DNA of 59,946 nucleotides from Bacteroidales bacterium. GTDB lineage: Bacteria; Bacteroidota; Bacteroidia; Bacteroidales; UBA932. The DNA lies in NCBI GenBank assembly GCA_020026355.1, contig JAHHQP010000011.1, forward strand, positions 1 to 59,946, given 5' to 3'. The translations under genes were made by a program, and so were the position numbers. Under the pieces are notes generated by a model. The model saw only the letters and a program-made list of their open reading frames with translations. It did not search any database and was not told where the DNA came from. Shown piece after piece: positions 7,842-16,466 of this stretch. Within the stretch, counting starts at the first letter, position 1. Every line of letters starts with the position of its first letter.

Positions 7842-9281
7842 ATGATAGAAGAAGCAAGATTATTGGATGAAATCACGGAGAAGGAGTATGAGGAGGGATT
7901 CGTGACCGATGTGGAGCAGGAATTCATTCCGAAAGGTCTGAATGAAGACATCATCCGGATGATTTCCAGGATAAAGGAGGAACCGGACTGGTTGCTGGAC
8001 TTCCGTCTGAAAGCTTTCGAGCGTTGGAAACAGATGAAGCTGCCGACCTGGGGGCATCTTCGCATCCCGGAAATCGATTTTCAGGATATCATCTACTATG
8101 CTGCTCCCAAGAAGGATGCAGACCGTCCGACAGAGATCGATCCGGAACTGGAAAAGACTTTCGAGAAACTGGGCATTCCGATCAACGAGCGTGCAGCTCT
8201 TGCCGGTATCGCTGTAGATGCGGTGTTCGATTCCGTATCGGTCAGCACGACTTTCAAGAAGACCTTGGCAGAGAAAGGAATCATTTTCTGTTCTTTCTCG
8301 GAAGCGGTAAAGGAATATCCGGAACTGGTCAGGAAATATCTGGCTACCGTCGTTCCGATCGGTGACAATTTCTATGCGGCTTTGAACTCGGCCGTCTTCA
8401 GCGACGGTTCATTCTGCTATATTCCGAAAGGGGTGAGATGTCCGATGGAACTCTCCAGCTATTTCCGTATCAACGCCAGTGGAACCGGCCAGTTCGAGCG
8501 CACGCTCATCGTCGCTGATGAAGGTGCCTATGTCAGCTATATGGAAGGCTGTACGGCTCCGATGAGGGACGAGAACCAGCTCCATGCCGCCGTGGTGGAG
8601 ATCGTGGTGGAGAAGAATGCGGAAGTGAAATATTCTACGGTCCAGAACTGGTACCCGGGAGACTCCAAGGGACGTGGTGGAATCTTCAATTTCGTGACGA
8701 AACGAGGAATCTGCAAAGGGGAGAACAGCCATCTGTCCTGGACACAGGTAGAGACTGGTTCCGCGATCACCTGGAAATATCCGAGCACGATCCTGAAGGG
8801 GGACAACTCCTCTTCGGAGTTCTATTCCGTTGCGGTGACGAACAATTACCAGCAGGCGGATACCGGTACGAAGATGATCCATATCGGCAAGAACACCCGA
8901 AGCCGGATCATCAGCAAAGGTATTTCTGCCGGCCGCAGCGAGAACAGCTACCGTGGTCTGGTGAAGATGCTGCCTGGTGCGGAGAATGCACGTAATTATT
9001 CGCAATGTGACAGCTTGCTGATCGGAGACGAATGCGGTGCTCATACATTCCCGGATATCCAGAACTCGAATCCGACGGCAATCGTGGAGCATGAGGCAAC
9101 TACTTCCAAGATCAGTGAAGATCAGCTGTTCTATTGCAACCAGCGTGGAATCGGTCCGGAAGAAGCAGTCGGACTCATCGTGAACGGCTATGCCCGTGAA
9201 GTCTTGTCCAAACTTCCGATGGAGTTTGCAGTCGAGGCGCAGAAACTGCTGCAAGTGTCACTTGAAGGTTCGGTAGGATAG
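7842..9281 (+). CDS. sufB: Fe-S cluster assembly scaffold protein SufB
   Basis: A 479-residue SufB, full length, the main scaffold subunit of the SufBCD complex in which Fe-S clusters are built in the cytosol. The C-terminal segment carries GDECGAHTFPDIQ, with Cys398 matching the conserved cluster-forming cysteine (Cys405 of E. coli SufB), followed by VEHEATTSKIS with the conserved glutamate. The N-terminal part contains the expected NSAVFSDGSFCYIPKGV and MEGCTAPMRDENQLHAAVVE blocks. It opens sufB-pnuC-sufC-sufD-ispE. No sufS, sufE or sufT is adjacent, so the desulfurase must be encoded elsewhere. Confidence 0.97.
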   Translation: MIEEARLLDEITEKEYEEGFVTDVEQEFIPKGLNEDIIRMISRIKEEPDWLLDFRLKAFERWKQMKLPTWGHLRIPEIDFQDIIYYAAPKKDADRPTEIDPELEKTFEKLGIPINERAALAGIAVDAVFDSVSVSTTFKKTLAEKGIIFCSFSEAVKEYPELVRKYLATVVPIGDNFYAALNSAVFSDGSFCYIPKGVRCPMELSSYFRINASGTGQFERTLIVADEGAYVSYMEGCTAPMRDENQLHAAVVEIVVEKNAEVKYSTVQNWYPGDSKGRGGIFNFVTKRGICKGENSHLSWTQVETGSAITWKYPSTILKGDNSSSEFYSVAVTNNYQQADTGTKMIHIGKNTRSRIISKGISAGRSENSYRGLVKMLPGAENARNYSQCDSLLIGDECGAHTFPDIQNSNPTAIVEHEATTSKISEDQLFYCNQRGIGPEEAVGLIVNGYAREVLSKLPMEFAVEAQKLLQVSLEGSVG

Positions 9282-9282
9282 T

Positions 9283-9918
9283 ATGATGGATTGGATCAAT
9301 TATGAGATTTTCACGATAGGAGGAGATACACCGGTTCTGCTGATCGATGCGATCACTTCCATTGTCGGACTGACCTGCGTCTTTCTGGCAGGACGCAACA
9401 GCAAATATAATTTCTGGGTGGGTTACGTATATACGATTCTGCTGTTCCTGATGTTCTGGAACAAGAACCTTTACGCCAGCATCCTGCTGCAGCCGATATC
9501 ATTGGCCATCAATATCATGGGGCATTATCGCTGGACTCATCCGAAAAAGGATGAAGAGAGCGCGGCAGACAAGACTGCCTTGAAGGTGACGATGCTGACC
9601 TGGCCGCAACGCTTCATGACGATCGCCTCTGTCTTCATCATCGCTTTCATCTGGGGATGGGCCATCAACCACAAGTTACCGACGGATCCGAAGCCTTATC
9701 TGGATTCCTGCGTGACGGTGCTCATACTGGTGGCACAGTTCCTGGCGGCACTCAAGAAATGGGATTGCTGGATTGCCTGGCTGCTGGTGAACATCACGCA
9801 GATGGCGCTGCACATTTCCGTCGGTCATGTCTTCATGCCGATCGTGAGCGGCTTGTACCTGATCAACGGGATCGCATCCCTGTACAATTGGTATAAACTT
9901 TATAATAAAAAAGCATAA
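9283..9918 (+). CDS. pnuC: PnuC-family vitamin/nicotinamide riboside transporter
   Basis: A 211-residue membrane protein with about seven hydrophobic segments. The pattern SIVGLTCVFLAGRNSKYNFW (about 26-45), a loop YRWTHPKK after the third helix, and the helices IAWLLVNITQMALHISVG and MPIVSGLYLINGIASLYNWYK are typical of PnuC/PnuT/PnuX facilitators, which take up nicotinamide riboside, thiamine or riboflavin. Substrate cannot be read from the sequence and no riboswitch precedes it. It starts one base after the sufB stop (ATG 9283 or 9286) and ends 11 bases before sufC, so it is built into the suf operon, which is unusual. Confidence 0.9.
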   Translation: MMDWINYEIFTIGGDTPVLLIDAITSIVGLTCVFLAGRNSKYNFWVGYVYTILLFLMFWNKNLYASILLQPISLAINIMGHYRWTHPKKDEESAADKTALKVTMLTWPQRFMTIASVFIIAFIWGWAINHKLPTDPKPYLDSCVTVLILVAQFLAALKKWDCWIAWLLVNITQMALHISVGHVFMPIVSGLYLINGIASLYNWYKLYNKKA

Positions 9919-9929
9919 AATTTACAGCT

Positions 9930-10676
9930 ATGTCTGATATATTATTGAAAATAGAAGGTCTTCGGGCCAGAGTGGAAGATAAGGAGATCCTGAAAGGTAT
10001 CGACCTGACCATCCGCAAGGGAGAGATCCATGCCGTGATGGGACCGAACGGTGCCGGAAAGAGTACGCTTTCTTCTGTGCTGACCGGTAAGGACAAATAT
10101 GAGGTGACGGATGGAAAGATCGAGTTCATGGGCAAGGATCTGCTCGCTCTCTCTCCGGAAGAACGTGCCTGGGCAGGTATCTTCATGTCTTTCCAGTATC
10201 CGGTGGAGATTCCGGGTGTCACGATCACTAATTTCATGAAGACGGCGATCAATTCCCGTCGTGAGGCAGAAGGACTTGAGCCGATGAAGGCCGGAGAATT
10301 TCTGAAGCTCATGAAGGAAAAGATGGCCTTTGTGAAGATGAAACCGGAATTTGCGAAAAGAGAGGTGAATGTCGGCTTCTCCGGCGGTGAGAAGAAGAGA
10401 AACGAGATTTTCCAGATGGCGATGCTCGATCCGACCCTTTCCATCCTGGATGAGACGGACAGCGGTCTGGATGTCGATGCGCTCCGTATCGTATCAGAGG
10501 GAGTGAATGCCTTGCGTACACCGGAAAAAGCTTCCATCATCATCACGCATTACCAGCGTCTGCTTGAATATATCGTTCCGGATGTAGTGCATGTGCTCAA
10601 GGACGGCAGGATCGTCAAGACTGCCGGTGCCGAGCTGGTCAACATCATCGAGGAACAGGGTTATGATGCATTCTAG
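9930..10676 (+). CDS. sufC: Fe-S cluster assembly ATPase SufC
   Basis: A 248-residue ABC-type ATPase that binds SufB and SufD and powers conformational change of the scaffold. Walker A is GPNGAGKST (about residues 36-44), the signature is FSGGEKKRNEI as is specific to SufC, Walker B ends LSILDETDSGLD, and the switch histidine is in THYQRLLEY. Length and motif spacing are normal. It lies between pnuC and sufD, 11 bases from each, in one transcription unit. Confidence 0.97.
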   Translation: MSDILLKIEGLRARVEDKEILKGIDLTIRKGEIHAVMGPNGAGKSTLSSVLTGKDKYEVTDGKIEFMGKDLLALSPEERAWAGIFMSFQYPVEIPGVTITNFMKTAINSRREAEGLEPMKAGEFLKLMKEKMAFVKMKPEFAKREVNVGFSGGEKKRNEIFQMAMLDPTLSILDETDSGLDVDALRIVSEGVNALRTPEKASIIITHYQRLLEYIVPDVVHVLKDGRIVKTAGAELVNIIEEQGYDAF

Positions 10677-10687
10677 GAGGAAGGACT

Positions 10688-11356
10688 ATGAGTGACAAAG
10701 TGTTGAAGATTGCCGCAGGTGAGCAGCTGGACCAGGTGTTCGTGATCGGAAAGGATGAAGTTCCTTTCGATACCATTGTCCTGGAGAAGGAGGCTCGTGC
10801 GAATCTGGTCTTCCTGATCGGTCCGGGCGTCGGGGCGGATTTGCCGCTGAAAGTGGACCTTCAGGGGCCGGGAGCGGACCTCAGTCTTTCCGGAGCCTAT
10901 CTTTGCACCGGGAACGATAAGGTGGACATTGCCGTGGAACTCCATCACAGCGTGCCGGACTGTACTTCGCGTCAGCTGTTCAAAGGAATCGCCGATGATG
11001 CGTCCCGGGTCAGCTTCTATGGAAAGATCATCGTGGAGCCGAATGCCCAGCGTACGGTGGCCTTGCAGGAGAATCACAGTCTGCTGCTGTCCTATGATGC
11101 TCGCGTGAATACGAAGCCGCAGCTTGAAATCTATGCGGATGACGTGAAGTGCAACCATGGAGCGACTGTCGGACGTCTGAATGAGGAAGAGCAGTTCTAT
11201 ATGCGCTCGAGAGGTATCAGTCTGGAAAACGCGAAGATGCTCCAGATGATTTCCTACATCCATCCGGTATTGGACCTGATCGTGGATGAAAACCTGAGGA
11301 CGTCGATGTCGGAGGCCCTGGAGAAGGCGGTCCATTGCTTCATCCATAAGAAATAG
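10688..11356 (+). CDS. sufD: Fe-S cluster assembly protein SufD, short form
   Basis: A 222-residue SufD-like subunit, about half the length of typical SufD (about 420-450 residues). What is present is the beta-helix core and the C-terminal helical part: KCNHGATVGRLNEEEQFYMRSRGI-like sequence near residues 154-176, in which Cys155 and His157 match the conserved Cys358/His360 pair of E. coli SufD. The N-terminal helical domain is missing. The upstream gap to sufC is 11 bases and contains no remnant of it, so this is not a frameshift within the window. It should still pair with SufB and SufC. It is followed by ispE after 9 bases. Confidence 0.88.
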   Translation: MSDKVLKIAAGEQLDQVFVIGKDEVPFDTIVLEKEARANLVFLIGPGVGADLPLKVDLQGPGADLSLSGAYLCTGNDKVDIAVELHHSVPDCTSRQLFKGIADDASRVSFYGKIIVEPNAQRTVALQENHSLLLSYDARVNTKPQLEIYADDVKCNHGATVGRLNEEEQFYMRSRGISLENAKMLQMISYIHPVLDLIVDENLRTSMSEALEKAVHCFIHKK

Positions 11357-11365
11357 AGCATAAAG

Positions 11366-12235
11366 ATGATTGCAGAACCGAATGTCAAGATCAATCTCGG
11401 ATTGAATGTCCTGCGTAAGCGTGAGGATGGTTTCCATGATCTGGAAACACTTTTCATACCATATGACGGTTTGTCCGACCGTCTGGAAATCATTTCCGGT
11501 GACGACTGGAGCCATACTTCCGCTCAGTTGTTCGCCCGGTATGGACAGTCGGAGGAGCGGAAGCTGACGACGGAAGTTCCGATGCTGGTGCAAGGCCTAT
11601 CCGAGGATGGACGACTCATGATCACCATTGCCCGCAAAGAGGGGGTGGACTGGGATCCGTTGAAAGATCTGACAGCACGGGCTTATCGTCTTCTGGCGGA
11701 AGAACATGACCTGCCTCCAGTGAAGATCTTTCTGGAGAAACGTTCTCCGGTAGGTGCCGGACTGGGTGGCGGATCGGCAGATGCCGCTTTCGCGCTCCGT
11801 ATGATGAATGAGATGTTCGCGCTTGGGTTGGACGATGCAAGTCTGGCGGCCTATGCCGCCCGCCTGGGCAGTGACTGTGCCTTCTTCATCTACAACCGAC
11901 CGATGATCGGAGAGGGAAGAGGAGAGGTCCTGACGGATTTCTCGCTGGATCTGGATGCTTATGAACTCCGTGTCATCGTTCCGGAAGGAGTGGCAGTCTC
12001 GACGGCTGATGCCTATCGTGGTATCGTGCCGACTGTTCCGGAGAGGAGGTTGAGAGAAGTCTTGTCCCGTCCTGTCGAGGAATGGAAAGAGTTGCTGTCC
12101 AATGATTTCGAGAAGACTGTCTTCGTGAAATATCCAGGCTTGGAGAAGATGAAAGCATCCCTGTATGAAAGCGGAGCGGTCTATGCGTCCATGTCGGGCA
12201 GCGGATCAGCCTTTTTTGCGCTTTATCGGAAATGA
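11366..12235 (+). CDS. ispE: 4-diphosphocytidyl-2-C-methyl-D-erythritol kinase
   Basis: A 289-residue GHMP kinase of the MEP isoprenoid pathway. It starts with the substrate-binding segment PNVKINLGLNVLRKREDGFH (residues 5-24) and carries the GHMP ATP loop SPVGAGLGGGSADAAF (about 128-143) and a C-terminal SMSGSGSAFFALY motif. It follows sufD by 9 bases. Downstream enzymes IspG and IspH need Fe-S clusters, so joint expression with suf genes is plausible, but this is inference. An intrinsic terminator closes the operon. Confidence 0.96.
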   Translation: MIAEPNVKINLGLNVLRKREDGFHDLETLFIPYDGLSDRLEIISGDDWSHTSAQLFARYGQSEERKLTTEVPMLVQGLSEDGRLMITIARKEGVDWDPLKDLTARAYRLLAEEHDLPPVKIFLEKRSPVGAGLGGGSADAAFALRMMNEMFALGLDDASLAAYAARLGSDCAFFIYNRPMIGEGRGEVLTDFSLDLDAYELRVIVPEGVAVSTADAYRGIVPTVPERRLREVLSRPVEEWKELLSNDFEKTVFVKYPGLEKMKASLYESGAVYASMSGSGSAFFALYRK

Positions 12236-12269
12236 CCGGAAAGTCCTGGAATCAAGAAAAGTAAAAACG

Positions 12270-12303
12270 AGAGCGGAACCCGTCGAGGTTTTGCTCTTTT
12301 TTT
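12270..12303 (+). terminator. terminator of suf-ispE operon
   Basis: An 11-base stem AGAGCGGAACC/GGTTTTGCTCT with two G-T pairs and a 6-base loop, followed by eight Ts. Typical intrinsic terminator. Confidence 0.88.
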
Positions 12304-12352
12304 ATGTCCTGGACAAGCAGGCTGCTTAACTTTCGGAAAAAATAGAATCGTG

Positions 12353-13555
12353 ATGGCTTCGTCAATTTTTAAAACAATGCTGCCTTTGCTGGCCTTGCTG
12401 GGATGGCAGGCTTGTTCGCTGGTCGAACTGGAGGATGCCTCGGACAGCGATGAGGTCTGGATCTCGACAGTCCCGGAGATGGGAAGCCTTTATGCTGTCG
12501 GTGTCCAGTACCCGGAAGATTATGACTGGAGGGATGATCCGGATGGTGTCGGGGAACGTCCGTGTTCGCTGTTCGTCTGGCAGTCCGGGAGGATTGTCAT
12601 GCGGATTGCTGCCGGTGCGGAGCATGAAGTCAGCATTCATCCTGACAGCTATCGTCTGATAGGAGGTGTCTTGTATACGGATTGTTCATCCGGTTCAGAA
12701 ACGGTGATCAAGGCCAATGGAAAGGAGTTGTTCCGTTATCCAGGTAGGGAATATCTGGTCGGCTTCAAGGTGGACAGTACCGGAGTCTATACCTTGGGGA
12801 ATTCTCGTTCCGGGAAGGGCTTTTCGTACCGGAAGAATGGAGAACTGATCATCGGCGACGGCAGATCGACCGCCTGGCCTCATCTGGAAGGGAATGTCGG
12901 AAACTATGCTTTCTGTTACTGGAAACCGATGACGGAAGAAGGGCGGACTACAGAAAGGATATCCGTTTCCCGCTATGCAGAGGGGGAAGCGGTCGCGGTG
13001 GAAGTCGTGGCAGGAGTGAAGCGGATCTATGATGCAGCCGTTGTCGGTCGTGAAACGGTGATGGCTGTCCAGATGGAAGAGGATCCGACGATACCGGTGC
13101 TGTTGAAAGGGAAGGACAGGCTGTGGCTGGATTCCAGCGCAATGCGGCAGGAGTGGGTTACGGACTGCCGTCTGTATCCGCAGGCGAACGGGGAAATTTA
13201 TGTCCATTCGGTCATCGGCCGGTCCTTCCATTGTCTGTGGAAAGACAATGGACTCCTTTCCTCCAGAAGCGGTTTCTCCGATCTGCTGGCTTTGTCTGTC
13301 TATGGAAAACGTTTTCTTGCTTATCTTCCTTCCGTTACAGCCGGAAGCCCGGACTGTGTGCTGGATGCCGGCCTGTTGAGGAAGATGCCAAGTTTCTGGT
13401 CCGTGATGGGCTCCCGTCCGGTCTGTCTCTGGCAAGGGAAAGTCTATGTGGCCTTGTGCTCAAGAATAGACAGACATCCCGCCATCTGGTGTGACGGGGA
13501 ATTGATGACTCTGCCTGTCAACGGCTATCTCTATGAAGTCGGTGTCGGGAAATGA
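12353..13555 (+). CDS. putative lipoprotein, beta-propeller-like, function unknown
   Basis: A 400-residue protein not recognised as a named family. The N terminus is a signal peptide (about residues 1-20) ending LLGWQAC, a plausible though imperfect lipobox with the cysteine as lipid site. The mature part holds a recurrent short pattern of the form W or Y, polar, x, G, x, leucine/isoleucine (for example VWQSGRIV, YRKNGELI, LWKDNGLL, IWCDGELM), alternating with segments rich in VYxL, which suggests a beta-propeller of five to seven blades. No catalytic motif is apparent. It stands alone after the suf-ispE terminator and is convergent with tsaE. The ATG at 12353 is preferred to the GTG just before it. 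Confidence 0.7.
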   Translation: MASSIFKTMLPLLALLGWQACSLVELEDASDSDEVWISTVPEMGSLYAVGVQYPEDYDWRDDPDGVGERPCSLFVWQSGRIVMRIAAGAEHEVSIHPDSYRLIGGVLYTDCSSGSETVIKANGKELFRYPGREYLVGFKVDSTGVYTLGNSRSGKGFSYRKNGELIIGDGRSTAWPHLEGNVGNYAFCYWKPMTEEGRTTERISVSRYAEGEAVAVEVVAGVKRIYDAAVVGRETVMAVQMEEDPTIPVLLKGKDRLWLDSSAMRQEWVTDCRLYPQANGEIYVHSVIGRSFHCLWKDNGLLSSRSGFSDLLALSVYGKRFLAYLPSVTAGSPDCVLDAGLLRKMPSFWSVMGSRPVCLWQGKVYVALCSRIDRHPAIWCDGELMTLPVNGYLYEVGVGK

Positions 13556-13595
13556 TCAGGGATGGGGAATATCAGGGAAATGCCGGAGTCAGGCC

Positions 13596-14018
13596 TCAGT
13601 CTTCCCAGGAAATGGTTCTGGAGAGGTCATCATTGACCTGGATATGGACTCTCAGCGTTTCTTCCGGAAGAAGTTCCTCGATGTTTTCCGGCCATTCCAT
13701 GATGCAGAGGTTGCCGCTGTCCAGATAGTCGTAGAGACCGATCTCGATGGCTTCCTGCGGTTTGGAGATTCGGTAGAAGTCGAAATGGTAGAGCGGCTCG
13801 TCATCCTTGGTCATGTATTCATTGACGATGGTGAAGGTCGGTGAGCAGATCGCGTCTTCCACGCCTAATCTCTTGCACAGGGCAGTGGTGAAAGTGGTCT
13901 TGCCGGCTCCCATAGGGGCAAAGAAGGCGATAAGTCTGTGATCTCCGATCTTCTCCAGAAATTCTTCGGCTGCGCGGTCGATGTCCGCGAGGTTCTTTAT
14001 GCTGACGCTCTGTTCCAT
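13596..14018 (-). CDS. tsaE: tRNA threonylcarbamoyladenosine biosynthesis ATPase TsaE
   Basis: A 140-residue P-loop protein that works with TsaB and TsaD to make t6A37 in ANN-decoding tRNAs. Walker A is APMGAGKTTFTTAL near residues 34-47; the family motifs SPTFTIVNEY, HFDFYRI and CIMEWPENI follow in order. The start at 14018 (MEQSVSIKN) is preferred over an upstream frame beginning at 14051. It lies 39 bases downstream of yifB on the same strand. A TATCTTTG element at 14040-14047 offers a promoter of its own with a leader of about 15 bases. Confidence 0.95.
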   Translation of the reverse strand: MEQSVSIKNLADIDRAAEEFLEKIGDHRLIAFFAPMGAGKTTFTTALCKRLGVEDAICSPTFTIVNEYMTKDDEPLYHFDFYRISKPQEAIEIGLYDYLDSGNLCIMEWPENIEELLPEETLRVHIQVNDDLSRTISWED

Positions 14019-14057
14019 GTTCTTGTCTTTGATGTCCGGCAAAGATAGCAAATATTG

Positions 14058-15611
14058 TCAAAGGTCGGTCAGGTGCTTGTCCAAAAATCTGTAACTGATA
14101 GCTTCCGTGAGGTGCTTGCGCTGAATGTCCGTACTCTGGTCCAGATCAGCGATGGTCCGGGCCAGCTTGATGAGTCTCGTGCAGGCCCGGGCAGAGAAGC
14201 CGACATTCTCCATCATCTTTTCCAGATAGGTCCTGCAGGACTCGTTCAGCAGACAGAATTTCCGGATCTGCTTCAGATTCATCTCGCTGTTGGTCGTGAT
14301 TCCTTCTCCGGCGAAGCGCTTCTGCTGGATTTCCCGTGCGGCTTTGACGCGGCGGGCGATGACGGCGCTTGATTCTGCTTTCTGTCCGGCAATGAGGCTG
14401 CCGGGAGGAAGACTGTGCATCCATATCTGCAGGTCGATCCGGTCCATCAGCGGGCCGGAGAGCTTGGCCAGATAGGCATCCCGTTTTCCTGGAGAACAGG
14501 TGCAGCGGTCTCCTTCCCCATAATAGCCGCAGGGGCAGGGATTCGTCGCGGCGACCAGCATGAAGTTGCTCGGGTATTCGATGCGGCTCCTGAGCCTTGA
14601 AATGGTCACCTTGCGGTCTTCCATCGGTCCCCGCAGGATCTCGAGCATCTTTTTCGGCGCTTCGCAGAACTCGTCCGCGAAGAAGATGCCGTTATGGGCC
14701 AATGAAATCTCTCCAGGGACGATGTTGTCTCCTCCGCCTCCGATGATGGAAGCCGGGGAAGAAGTATAGTGAGGTGCTCGGAAGGGACGGGTCTTCATCA
14801 GTCCTTTGTGCTTCCAGTCCTTACCGGCCACGGACCAGATCTTGCTGGTCTGGATGGACTCCTCCCGGGTCATCGGAGGCAGGATCTTCACCATGGCATT
14901 GGCGATGGAACTTTTTCCGATGCCCGGAGGTCCGATGAGCAGGACATTGTGTCCGCCGGCACAGGCGATCTCCACCCCTCTCTTCGCCTGGTACTGTCCG
15001 CAGATGTCTTCGAAATCCATGATGCTCCGGTCCGTTTCCGTCTCTTCTTCGGCGACCTTCTGTCGGTTGCCCGGCCCGTTGACGATGAGCTCGCCGCAGT
15101 CATCTTTTCCGGAAAGGATCCGTATTATATCTTCCAAGGTCCGCACCCCGAAGATGGGCAGCGCATCGAATTCGTAGGCTTCCATCGCCGATCTTTCCGG
15201 CAGAATGCAGCCGGCCAGCTTCAGCTGTATCGCCAGGTCCGCGATCGGCAAGGCTCCTCGGATTTCCCTCACGGTGCCGTCCAGTCCCAGTTCTCCCATG
15301 ATCATGTATTTCCCTAACAGGGGCAGTTCCACCTGGCCGGAGACCGCCAGGATGCCCAGGGCAATGGCGACGTCATAACCGCTGCCGCTCTTGTGCAGGT
15401 CCGCCGGGGCCAGGTTGATGACGATCTTCCTTCCGGGTATCCGGTAGCCCATGGACTGCAGTGCTGTCATGGTCCGCAGCAGACTTTCTTTCACCGCGAT
15501 GTCGGCCAATCCGACAAGGTGGATGCCGATGCCGTTGACCATGTCGACTTCCACATCTACTTCCAGGGCCGTAATCCCTTCACATTTAGCTGAGATGATA
15601 TTTACCAACAT
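14058..15611 (-). CDS. YifB family Mg chelatase-like AAA ATPase
   Basis: A 517-residue protein of the YifB/ComM group. The first 170 residues form the S5-like N-terminal domain (KIVINLAPADLHKSGSGYD), then a Mg-chelatase AAA+ core with Walker A LIGPPGIGKSS, Walker B GIFFADEF and the insert NPCPCGYYGEGDRCTC, whose cysteines probably bind zinc, and a C-terminal helical domain. ComM, the best studied member, is a hexameric helicase that promotes branch migration in natural transformation; the role here is inferred from the family. The start at 15611 (MLVNIISAKC) is the usual one; a longer frame would reach into the promoter zone. Confidence 0.95.
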   Translation of the reverse strand: MLVNIISAKCEGITALEVDVEVDMVNGIGIHLVGLADIAVKESLLRTMTALQSMGYRIPGRKIVINLAPADLHKSGSGYDVAIALGILAVSGQVELPLLGKYMIMGELGLDGTVREIRGALPIADLAIQLKLAGCILPERSAMEAYEFDALPIFGVRTLEDIIRILSGKDDCGELIVNGPGNRQKVAEEETETDRSIMDFEDICGQYQAKRGVEIACAGGHNVLLIGPPGIGKSSIANAMVKILPPMTREESIQTSKIWSVAGKDWKHKGLMKTRPFRAPHYTSSPASIIGGGGDNIVPGEISLAHNGIFFADEFCEAPKKMLEILRGPMEDRKVTISRLRSRIEYPSNFMLVAATNPCPCGYYGEGDRCTCSPGKRDAYLAKLSGPLMDRIDLQIWMHSLPPGSLIAGQKAESSAVIARRVKAAREIQQKRFAGEGITTNSEMNLKQIRKFCLLNESCRTYLEKMMENVGFSARACTRLIKLARTIADLDQSTDIQRKHLTEAISYRFLDKHLTDL

Positions 15612-15683
15612 ATTTCTGTATTTTGTCCGGACCAAATATTGAGGATAAAAATGGAATCAGCTTTAAAAAAGAGAAAATTGTAA

Positions 15684-15691
15684 TACCTTTG
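15684..15691 (+). promoter_or_regulatory. mlaEF promoter (-7 element)
   Basis: TACCTTTG 28 bases before the mlaE ATG, with a TTTA at 15662-15665 in the -33 place. It excludes the longer mlaE frame that begins at 15623. Confidence 0.65.
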
Positions 15692-15718
15692 CAGGTACAT
15701 TTTTACAAATATTCCAAT

Positions 15719-16465
15719 ATGCTGAAGAAATTTTTCGCTTCTATCGGATCATACATGCTCTTCCTGAAACAGGTTTTCAGGATGCCGGAGAAATGGAGCC
15801 TGTACTGGAAACAGTTCCTGGCGGAGACCGAGAAGCTTATCCTTTCTTCCATCATCATCGTCGGAGTCATCTCTCTTTTCATCGGAGGTGTGCTGGTTAT
15901 CCAGACTGCATCGAATCTGCAGAATCCGTTCATCGACAAGATGTATATCGGTTATATGGTCCGGGAAAGTCTCATTCTGGAATTCTGTTCTACGATGGTT
16001 GCCTTGATTCTGGCTGGAAAGATGGGGTCCAACATTGCTTCTGAACTTGGAAGCATGCGTATTTCGGAACAGATAGATGCCATGGATATGATGGGGGTGA
16101 ATTCGGCGGCCTTCCTGGTTCAGCCTAAGATTCTGGCAGCTACGATCTGGAGTCCTCTGCTGATGCTTCTGAGCTTCGGACTGGGATTGATCGGTGGCTG
16201 GATTGTCGTGGATACCACCGGCATCATCTCGACCGACTCCTACATCACTGGATTGAAGTATTGCTACAACGGCTTCTATGTCTTCTACAGCTGTTTCAAG
16301 ATGTCGTTGTTCTGTTTCCTGATCTCGTCCATAGCTTCCTTCAACGGTTATTATGCGAAGGGAGGATCTTTGGGCGTCGGCAAGTCCAGTACGAAATCCA
16401 TCGTGTCCACCAGCATCCTCATCCTGCTGTCCGACCTTATCGTTACCCAATTAATGTTGTATTGA
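15719..16465 (+). CDS. mlaE: MlaE family phospholipid ABC transporter permease
   Basis: A 248-residue inner-membrane permease with about five hydrophobic segments and the family block GSMRISEQIDAMDMMGVN (about residues 108-125). MlaE dimers sit at the core of the system that moves phospholipids between inner and outer membrane. The ATG at 15719 follows the promoter; its N terminus MLKKFFASIGSY is normal for Bacteroidota members. mlaF follows after one base. An MCE-domain subunit (MlaD) is not encoded next to the pair. Confidence 0.93.
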   Translation: MLKKFFASIGSYMLFLKQVFRMPEKWSLYWKQFLAETEKLILSSIIIVGVISLFIGGVLVIQTASNLQNPFIDKMYIGYMVRESLILEFCSTMVALILAGKMGSNIASELGSMRISEQIDAMDMMGVNSAAFLVQPKILAATIWSPLLMLLSFGLGLIGGWIVVDTTGIISTDSYITGLKYCYNGFYVFYSCFKMSLFCFLISSIASFNGYYAKGGSLGVGKSSTKSIVSTSILILLSDLIVTQLMLY

Positions 16466-16466
16466 T

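Noticed and set aside
9200..9300. Vitamin riboswitch (TPP or other) before pnuC
   Set aside because: Only one base separates sufB and pnuC, so there is no room for an aptamer outside coding sequence, and no consensus is visible inside.
10560..10700. Frameshift remnant of the missing SufD N-terminal domain between sufC and sufD
   Set aside because: The gap is only 11 bases and sufC is complete, so the absent domain was not split off here.
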